Origin: an uncultured Flavobacteriaceae bacterium
GTDB taxonomy: Bacteria; Bacteroidota; Bacteroidia; Flavobacteriales; Flavobacteriaceae
Reading direction: 5' to 3'
Assembly (NCBI GenBank): GCA_947500575.1
Contig: CANMSI010000001.1
Location: forward strand, 1-64,000
Length of the DNA: 64,000 nucleotides
Shown one piece after another: positions 58,284 to 64,000 of the stretch. How positions within the stretch are numbered: the stretch's first letter is position 1; every line of letters starts with the position of its first letter. The position numbers were made by a program, and so were the translations under genes. The notes beneath the pieces are model-generated. The model saw nothing but the letters and a program-made list of their open reading frames with translations. It had not been told where the DNA came from and made no database searches.

Positions 58284-59993
58284 ATGAGTACAATTTTAGA
58301 AATCGCTAATAGCTGGTTATCCGATTTTTTTGACAAGGAAACCCAAAAGGAAGTAAAATCGCTGATAGCCAACAACCAAGAAGAACTTAAAGATAGATTC
58401 TACAAAAACCTCGAATTTGGTACTGGTGGTATGCGCGGAGTAATGGGTGTTGGTACCAATAGGATTAATAAGTATACGCTTGGAAAAAATACACAAGGCT
58501 TAAGCAATTATCTAAAAAAAGCATACCCAGGAGAAATGCTAAAAGTGGTAATTGCCTATGACTGTCGCCATAATAGCGATAGTTTGGCACAAATTGTAGC
58601 AGAAGTATTTTCTGCAAATGGTATACATGTATCCCTCTTCTCTGAACTACGAACCACCCCAGAGTTATCTTTTGCCGTAAAACATTTAAACTGCCATGCT
58701 GGCATTGTATTAACAGCATCTCATAATCCCCCAGAATATAATGGCTATAAGGTTTACTGGACAGATGGTGGGCAAATAGTTCCGCCAGATGATGGGCAAA
58801 TAATTTCTGAAATAAATGCGTTGAATTTTACAGATATTCAATTCACCGCAAATAAGGAGCTTATCCAGATAATTGATAAAGAAGTTGATGAGGCTTTTAT
58901 CGCAGCTTCTGTTCAGAACGGCAGTTTTGGAGCAAAAGGCAAAGACAATTTCAGCATTGTTTTCACATCACTACATGGTACTTCTATCACAGCCATTCCT
59001 GAGGTCTTAAATAGAGCTGGATATAGCAAAGTAACTATTATAGAAGAACAAGCAAAACCAGATGGGAATTTTCCAACAGTTGCTTCTCCTAATCCAGAAG
59101 AGCCAGAAGCTTTAAAATTAGCAATTGCAAAAGCAGAGGCTATTGGAGCAGATATGGTGATTGGAACCGATCCAGATAGTGATAGATTGGGTATTGCAGT
59201 CAGAAACCTAGAGGGCAATATAGAATTATTAAATGGCAATCAGACCATGGTTTTAATGACCAAATTTCTTTTAGAACAACAAAAGAAAAAAGGAATGAAC
59301 GGCAATGAATATATTGCTAGTACTATCGTTTCCACTCCAATGATGGATTCCTTAGCAGCTGCGTATAATGTAGAATGCAAAACAGCCCTTACAGGATTTA
59401 AATGGATTGCAAAGATGATCAAAGATTTCCCAGGACAGCATTTTGTTGGCGGTGGCGAAGAAAGTTTTGGCTTTATGGTTGGTGATTTTGTCCGAGATAA
59501 AGATGCGGTAACTGCTACCCTACTTGCATGCGAAATTGGTGCGAATGCAAAAGCTGAGGGAAGTTCTTTTTATAAAGACCTTATTCAATGTTATGCAGAT
59601 TATGGATTTTATAAAGAGAAGTTAGTTTCTCTAACCAAAAAAGGGATGAGCGGTGCAGAAGAAATCAAACAAATGATGATTGATTTTAGAGAAAATCCTA
59701 TCGCTTCCATAGATGGTTCTCCTATAGCATGGGTTTTTGACTATCAAAACTCTACAGCTACTAACTTAAATAGCGGAGAAAAGAAAGAAATTACTCTTCC
59801 CAAATCAAATGTTCTAATTTATACAACAGAAGATGGTACGCGCATGGCGGCAAGACCAAGTGGTACTGAACCAAAAATAAAATTCTATTTTAGTATCAAC
59901 GCTTCGCTTGCAACTACTGATGAATATAATGCAGTAGAACAGGAATTGGATGCCAAACTAAATCGCATTTTAGCCGAACTCAAACTCAGCTAA
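58284..59993 (+). CDS. Phosphohexose mutase (phosphoglucomutase/phosphomannomutase)
   Basis: 569 residues, the size of the PgcA type. The phosphoserine is S146 in T-A-S-H-N-P-P-E-Y-N-G-Y. The metal loop G-T-D-P-D-S-D-R-L-G, the sugar loop G-G-G-E-E-S-F-G and the phosphate loop R-P-S-G-T-E-P-K-I-K follow in the usual order. It interconverts sugar 1- and 6-phosphates and so feeds nucleotide-sugar and glycogen pathways. It is in the same direction as the GT2 gene and its stop overlaps the ABC exporter start as TAATG. Confidence 0.95.
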   Translation: MSTILEIANSWLSDFFDKETQKEVKSLIANNQEELKDRFYKNLEFGTGGMRGVMGVGTNRINKYTLGKNTQGLSNYLKKAYPGEMLKVVIAYDCRHNSDSLAQIVAEVFSANGIHVSLFSELRTTPELSFAVKHLNCHAGIVLTASHNPPEYNGYKVYWTDGGQIVPPDDGQIISEINALNFTDIQFTANKELIQIIDKEVDEAFIAASVQNGSFGAKGKDNFSIVFTSLHGTSITAIPEVLNRAGYSKVTIIEEQAKPDGNFPTVASPNPEEPEALKLAIAKAEAIGADMVIGTDPDSDRLGIAVRNLEGNIELLNGNQTMVLMTKFLLEQQKKKGMNGNEYIASTIVSTPMMDSLAAAYNVECKTALTGFKWIAKMIKDFPGQHFVGGGEESFGFMVGDFVRDKDAVTATLLACEIGANAKAEGSSFYKDLIQCYADYGFYKEKLVSLTKKGMSGAEEIKQMMIDFRENPIASIDGSPIAWVFDYQNSTATNLNSGEKKEITLPKSNVLIYTTEDGTRMAARPSGTEPKIKFYFSINASLATTDEYNAVEQELDAKLNRILAELKLS

Positions 59994-61819
59994 TGGAGTA
60001 TTTTAAAAAAATTCTAGCGTTTGCAAAACCGTATAAAAAGTACGGTTTTCTTAATATTTTCTTCAATATTCTTTACGCTTTATTTAGTGCGCTTTCGTTT
60101 GCAGCATTGATACCTATGTTAGATGTTTTGTTTAAGCAGGATGAACGAATTTCCGTAAAACCCACATATACAGACATTGGTCATCTTAAAGATTTCCTTC
60201 AGGAATATATTAATTATCAGGTGACTGCCTATGCAGGTACGGATGAAATGAAAGGGCTTATTTTGGTGATAGGTCTTGTGCTTATTCTATTTCTAATGAA
60301 AAACGTTTTTAATTACTTGGCCATGTATTTCATTACGTTTCTTAGAAATGGTGTACTCAAGGATATTAGGAATGCGATGTATAAGAAAATCACAGACCTT
60401 CCCATTTCATTTTATTCCGAAAAAAGAAAAGGCGATGTCATTGCACGTATTACATCGGATGTTTTAGAAATTCAGCATTCCTTCCTCTCTGTTTTAGAAT
60501 TGATCGTAAGAGAACCTCTTACAATATTTTTCACCATTCTAATCATGTTTGGAATTAGTGCTAAACTAACTTTGTTTGTTTTCATATTTATCCCTATTGC
60601 CGGAATGATTATTTCACGGATTGGAAAATCTCTGAAAAAGAAATCGGATCGAGTCCAAAGAGAGCAAGGTGAGTTTTTATCCATAGTAGAAGAAACCTTA
60701 GGCGGACTCAGAATTATAAAGGGTTTTAATGCTGAATCCAGATTTGGACGTACGTTTAAGACCTCAACAAATCGGTTTTTTAAATTTTCGAATAGCCTTT
60801 TAAATAGGCAGAATTTAGCCTCTCCAACTGGAGAATTCTTAGGTATTTTAGTCATTGGTGTATTACTTTGGTTCGGTGGTAAAATGGTTCTTATTGAAGA
60901 AACCTTGGATGCCTCATCTTTCATCGCTTATATGGGATTAGCATATAACATTTTAACCCCCGCAAAAGCTATTAGTAAAGCCTCTTATGGTGTTAAAAAA
61001 GGAAATGCAGCCGCGGAGCGTGTGCTTGAAATTCTTGAAACTGAAAATCCAATCTCAGAAAAACCAGATGCCACCATCAAAACTACTTTTGATAGCAGTT
61101 TAGAAATTCAAAATATCTCCTTTAAATATGACAATGAATATGTCTTAACAGATTTTAACTTATCAGTTCCTAAGGGGCAAACTATTGCCTTAGTAGGACA
61201 ATCTGGTAGTGGTAAAAGTACCATTGCCAATCTAGTTACTCGTTTCTACGATGTTAACGAAGGGGCTATTCAGATTGATGGTATTCCCATTAAAGATCTT
61301 ACCAAAAAATCCCTTCGTGAACTAATGGGGTTGGTGACTCAAGACTCTATCTTATTCAATGATACCATCAGAAATAATATTGCTTTGGGGAAAGAGAATG
61401 CAACGGACGAAGAAATTATCGCTGCTGCAAAAATTGCCAATGCCCATGAGTTTATAAGCGATTTCAAAAATGGGTACAATACCAACATTGGAGATAGTGG
61501 TGGTAAATTAAGTGGTGGTCAAAAGCAGCGCCTTTCCATTGCAAGAGCGGTTCTTAAAAACCCTCCCATTATGATTTTAGATGAAGCTACTTCTGCCCTA
61601 GATACAGAAAGCGAGCGATTAGTGCAAGATGCCCTAGAAAAAATGATGCGAAATAGAACCTCCATTGTTATTGCACATCGACTCTCAACCATTCAAAATG
61701 CCGATTTAATTGTGGTACTTCAAAAAGGAAAAATAGTAGAACAAGGTTCACATACAAGTCTGATGAAAATGGGTGGAGCCTATAAAAAATTAGTGACCAT
61801 GCAATCCTTGGAGCCCTAA
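59993..61819 (+). CDS. MsbA-like ABC exporter
   Basis: 608 residues, a half-transporter with six membrane helices (about 20-310) fused to an ATPase. Walker A is G-Q-S-G-S-G-K-S-T, the signature L-S-G-G-Q-K-Q-R-L-S-I-A-R-A and Walker B I-M-I-L-D-E-A-T-S-A-L-D, followed by A-H-R-L-S-T. Dimers flip lipids or peptides outward; an MsbA-like lipid A exporter is plausible but multidrug export cannot be excluded. The ATG overlaps the mutase stop by one base, so translation is coupled. Confidence 0.93.
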   Translation: MEYFKKILAFAKPYKKYGFLNIFFNILYALFSALSFAALIPMLDVLFKQDERISVKPTYTDIGHLKDFLQEYINYQVTAYAGTDEMKGLILVIGLVLILFLMKNVFNYLAMYFITFLRNGVLKDIRNAMYKKITDLPISFYSEKRKGDVIARITSDVLEIQHSFLSVLELIVREPLTIFFTILIMFGISAKLTLFVFIFIPIAGMIISRIGKSLKKKSDRVQREQGEFLSIVEETLGGLRIIKGFNAESRFGRTFKTSTNRFFKFSNSLLNRQNLASPTGEFLGILVIGVLLWFGGKMVLIEETLDASSFIAYMGLAYNILTPAKAISKASYGVKKGNAAAERVLEILETENPISEKPDATIKTTFDSSLEIQNISFKYDNEYVLTDFNLSVPKGQTIALVGQSGSGKSTIANLVTRFYDVNEGAIQIDGIPIKDLTKKSLRELMGLVTQDSILFNDTIRNNIALGKENATDEEIIAAAKIANAHEFISDFKNGYNTNIGDSGGKLSGGQKQRLSIARAVLKNPPIMILDEATSALDTESERLVQDALEKMMRNRTSIVIAHRLSTIQNADLIVVLQKGKIVEQGSHTSLMKMGGAYKKLVTMQSLEP

Positions 61820-61866
61820 GAATTAAACCTTTCATCAAAAATATAGTCTTATTAGCAAACAGTTGA

Positions 61867-62418
61867 GTGAATACTTTGATTTCAGAAGAAACACTGCTAC
61901 ATGATTTACAACAAGATAACACTCAGGCAAAAGCCTTTGAGGTACTTGTAAGCACCTATAAAAAAAGGTTGTATTGGCATATCCGTAGAATTGTGTTGCA
62001 GCATGATGATGCAGATGATGTTTTGCAAAATACTTTTATCAAAGTATATAAAAATATAAAAGGTTTTAAAGGAGATAGTAAACTATACTCATGGATGTAT
62101 AGAATTGCCACCAATGAAGCTTTAAATTTTCTAAAATCTAAGTCAAGAAAACTTGGGCTTAGTAGTGAAGCTTTGCAAGAAAAAACACTTACTAATTTAG
62201 AAGCAGATGTATATTTTGAAGGAGATGAAATTCAATTAAAATTGCAGCAGGCGATTGCAAAATTGCCAGAAAAACAAAAATTAGTTTTTAATATGAAATA
62301 TTTTGAGGAAATGAAATATGAAGAAATTTCCGAAATATTACAAACCTCAGTAGGAGGACTAAAAGCATCCTACCATATTGCGGTAAAAAAACTAGAAAGC
62401 TATTTAATAGAAAACTAA
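61867..62418 (+). CDS. ECF-type RNA polymerase sigma factor with non-ATG start
   Basis: 183 residues with sigma2 (H-D-D-A-D-D-V-L-Q-N-T-F-I-K-V-Y-K-N) and sigma4 (L-P-E-K-Q-K-L-V-F-N-M-K and Y-E-E-I-S-E-I-L-Q-T-S-V-G-G-L-K-A-S-Y-H). There is no ATG upstream of the conserved region: a TGA directly precedes the GTG at 61867, and TTG at 61876 is the only nearby alternative, so the start is GTG or TTG. The next two genes follow with 1 base and with an overlap, which gives a compact sigma, anti-sigma, Spy-like operon. Confidence 0.9.
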   Translation: MNTLISEETLLHDLQQDNTQAKAFEVLVSTYKKRLYWHIRRIVLQHDDADDVLQNTFIKVYKNIKGFKGDSKLYSWMYRIATNEALNFLKSKSRKLGLSSEALQEKTLTNLEADVYFEGDEIQLKLQQAIAKLPEKQKLVFNMKYFEEMKYEEISEILQTSVGGLKASYHIAVKKLESYLIEN

Positions 62419-62419
62419 T

Positions 62420-62944
62420 ATGGCAACGGATTATAAACAAGGTTTTAAAGCCCCTGAGGGTTATTTCGAAAGTTTTGGAGATCGATTAAAAGATCGAATG
62501 AACCAAGAAATAACCAAGCTTCCTAAAACAGATGGTTTTAAGGAACCAGAGGGTTATTTGGATACTTTAGATGCCAAAATCTTAGCTGCTGTAAAAGAGG
62601 AAGAGACCAAGCTTATTCGCCTTCCTTGGTATCGTAATTATTATACCGCAGTAGCAGCAGTAGCAGCTATTTTCTTAATTGCAATTGGCTTACAGTTTAA
62701 TGGCAGCTCCAAAGCGGTTACATTTGACCAACTATTAAGTGATCTAAGCGATACTGATATTGAAACCTATTTTGAAAATAATGATTTAGAGCTTAGTTCT
62801 TACGAAATAGCAGAAGTCTTGCCAGTAGATGAATTGGAATTGGATGCTGTTTTAGAAAAAGGTTTTAGCGAAACCAATTTATTTGAATACCTAGATAACA
62901 CCATAGAAGATTTTGACGATTTAAACCTAGAAGATGATGAATAA
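62420..62944 (+). CDS. Probable anti-sigma factor, one-pass membrane protein
   Basis: 174 residues. The cytoplasmic part (1-70) has a short repeat of the P-E-G-Y motif (A-P-E-G-Y-F-E-S-F and E-P-E-G-Y-L-D-T-L). A single membrane helix covers about 78-92 (A-A-V-A-A-I-F-L-I-A-I-G-L), and a very acidic outer part (about 100-174) ends D-D-L-N-L-E-D-D-E. It follows the sigma gene by one base and overlaps the Spy-like gene by 11 bases, which suits an anti-sigma partner. The P-E-G-Y repeat is seen in sigma-linked proteins of Bacteroidetes. Confidence 0.78.
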   Translation: MATDYKQGFKAPEGYFESFGDRLKDRMNQEITKLPKTDGFKEPEGYLDTLDAKILAAVKEEETKLIRLPWYRNYYTAVAAVAAIFLIAIGLQFNGSSKAVTFDQLLSDLSDTDIETYFENNDLELSSYEIAEVLPVDELELDAVLEKGFSETNLFEYLDNTIEDFDDLNLEDDE

Positions 62945-63383
62945 AAAATATACCCTTTTAATACTAATTGTAACACTATTTGTTAGTTCATTTACCTATG
63001 GACAGCGCAAGCCAGATAGAGAACGGATTAAGACCTTAAAAATAGCGTATATCACCGAACGATTAGACCTGAGTACCAAGGAAGCTGAAGCATTTTGGCC
63101 TATTTATAATAAACATGAGGCAACTATGGACGCTTTGCGAAAAAGAGAAAGAACGCAAATAAGAGGCAAAAGAGTAGATATAGCAAGTTTATCGGAAAAG
63201 GAAGCAGAAACCATGTTGAATAAAATGCTTGTCATAGAACAAGAAAAAAGTGACGAATTAATAGGTTTTATTCAAAATGTAAGCACGGTATTGTCTGCCC
63301 AAAAAACCCTTAGCCTTGTGAAAGCAGAGGAAGATTTCAAAAGACGCTTATTAAAAGAAATGAGGTCCAAAAGAAGAAATTAA
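62934..63383 (+). CDS. Spy/CpxP-like periplasmic stress sensor
   Basis: 149 residues with a signal peptide (1-23, ending F-T-Y-G-Q). The mature protein is a helical, charged domain: K-I-A-Y-I-T-E-R-L-D-L-S-T-K-E-A-E-A-F-W-P-I-Y is the flavobacterial form of the CpxP/Spy L-T-x-x-Q repeat area. Proteins of this type are often described as sensors of ECF sigma factors. It may chaperone or bind misfolded envelope proteins and help release the sigma factor. It overlaps the anti-sigma gene and converges on the propeller gene four bases on. Confidence 0.82.
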   Translation: MMNKKYTLLILIVTLFVSSFTYGQRKPDRERIKTLKIAYITERLDLSTKEAEAFWPIYNKHEATMDALRKRERTQIRGKRVDIASLSEKEAETMLNKMLVIEQEKSDELIGFIQNVSTVLSAQKTLSLVKAEEDFKRRLLKEMRSKRRN

Positions 63384-63386
63384 GTA

Positions 63387-64000
63387 TTATTTAAATACCA
63401 GCTTAGCTACTTTATTCTTGCCTGCGGCATACGCTATAGAGTCGTTTATAAACTGTAATGTGTAAAACGACTCATCCGAAAGAGTTTTCCAGCTCGCTCC
63501 CTTATTGTTAGAATATGAGATCCCTGTAAATCCGATAGCTACCATATCTTGTCCTCCAGAATGAGGAACAAATTGTATACAACTTTTATAACCAGGAGAC
63601 ATTTCATTAGCAATTAGTTGCCACGTTTTACCGCCATCCAATGTAATTGCCTTATTCGCATGTTTCTTTTCCGGTGCAGTGTAATCTCCTCCAATGACCA
63701 CCCCTAAGTTTTCATTGTAAAAGTCGATAGAATAAATACCTTCAGCGGCTCCTTTTTGAATCACAGGAGTATTAAAAATTTCCCAACTAAGCCCTTTATC
63801 TGCCGAAAAGTAGATTCTACTACTGGTGGTAGCAATCCACGTATTGTTTCCCTTAATTTCTATATTGGTATTACTAGCGGCAAAAGCCCCTTCCCCTTCA
63901 GTAGCTATAGGTAAATTGGTACAGGCTAATTTTTCCCATGTATCCCCGCCATCTCTAGTAATTATAATAGACAAACAGCCGTTCATACTATCTCCAACGG
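63387..64000 (-). CDS. YCF48-like beta-propeller protein, 5' end outside the window
   Basis: The frame is open to the right edge, where V-G-D-S precedes M-N-G-C-L, so the N-terminus lies beyond 64000 and the methionine at 63986 is internal. At least 204 residues are visible. Repeated BNR/sialidase-type blades are plain: T-R-D-G-G-D-T-W, S-A-D-K-G-L-S-W, L-D-G-G-K-T-W and S-N-N-K-G-A-S-W, each followed by a short strand. Such YCF48-like proteins are sometimes called oxidoreductases without evidence. A secreted or periplasmic scaffold is likely. Stop at 63387 is four bases from the Spy-like stop. Confidence 0.85.
   Translation of the reverse strand, partial: VGDSMNGCLSIIITRDGGDTWEKLACTNLPIATEGEGAFAASNTNIEIKGNNTWIATTSSRIYFSADKGLSWEIFNTPVIQKGAAEGIYSIDFYNENLGVVIGGDYTAPEKKHANKAITLDGGKTWQLIANEMSPGYKSCIQFVPHSGGQDMVAIGFTGISYSNNKGASWKTLSDESFYTLQFINDSIAYAAGKNKVAKLVFK

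Noticed and set aside
1-64000. Search by eye for tRNA genes, CRISPR arrays, insertion sequences and phage genes
   Set aside because: No T-loop consensus outside coding or riboswitch sequence, no regular spacer arrays apart from the satD operator repeats, and no transposase or integrase reading frame.

Overview
The window is a contiguous piece of an AT-rich Bacteroidota chromosome, almost certainly a member of the Flavobacteriaceae. The signs are family-typical proteins (DUF4294, DUF4252, DUF4199, DUF6263 and DUF6495 types), a secreted protein with a type IX secretion tail, SusD/BtuG-style surface lipoprotein signals, a SerB-SerA fusion, and promoters of the Bacteroidetes form TTG-N17-23-TAnnTTTG. 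No phage, insertion sequence, CRISPR array or tRNA gene was seen. It reads as core genome with dense, short operons.

Layout. 1-350: an untranslated leader on the minus strand with promoter and boxA, probably the start of an rRNA operon that runs off the left edge. 350-7050: DUF4294 protein, M42 peptidase, NUDIX hydrolase, hisS, a DUF6495 protein, the rpsF-rpsR-rplI ribosomal operon and a LytTR response regulator. 7060-14330: priA, DUF2147, YihY and nadC on the minus strand, then rlmH, then a 630-residue phosphoserine phosphatase/phosphoglycerate dehydrogenase fusion. 14500-16710: a SatD-like regulator with a DUF3307 membrane protein and an alpha/beta hydrolase, preceded by a striking array of 28-bp operator-like repeats. 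16716-28564: isoprenylcysteine-methyltransferase-like protein, rdgB, a DEAD-box RNA helicase with a structured leader, a GH13 amylase lipoprotein, VOC and SRPBCC proteins, trmH, a sirtuin without zinc ligands, a haem-binding protein, purB and an MscS channel. 28741-31457: an ECF sigma factor, its probable anti-sigma partner and three DUF4252 proteins. 31698-34473: an S41 protease lipoprotein and a type IX secreted protein.

34600-40887 is a complete vitamin B12 uptake locus: a cobalamin riboswitch controls btuB and a BtuG-like surface lipoprotein leftward, while the ABC importer btuF-btuC-btuD runs rightward from its own promoter. The btuD reading frame carries an in-frame stop five codons after its well-placed ATG, which is the most surprising coding defect seen. 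40943-46722: rmuC, an acyl-CoA thioesterase and the whole oxidative pentose phosphate branch (zwf-pgl leftward, gnd rightward from a shared intergenic region). 46773-56540: carB (lacking the usual C-terminal allosteric domain), rpmH, a DUF6263 protein, a lytic transglycosylase, mtaB, a GlmU-like protein and a type B L31. 56723-64000: DUF4199, a GT2 glycosyltransferase, a phosphohexose mutase, an MsbA-like ABC exporter, a second ECF sigma/anti-sigma/Spy-like set, and the 3' part of a beta-propeller gene cut by the window end.

The most unusual candidate system is the satD-DUF3307-hydrolase operon: the SatD protein looks like a nucleotide-cyclase-type palm domain joined to a C-terminal helix-turn-helix, its partner is a polytopic membrane protein with conserved His/Asp residues, and its promoter region holds at least seven TTAG half-sites spaced exactly 8 and 20 bp apart. 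Function is inferred only; the repeat spacing is read directly from the sequence.
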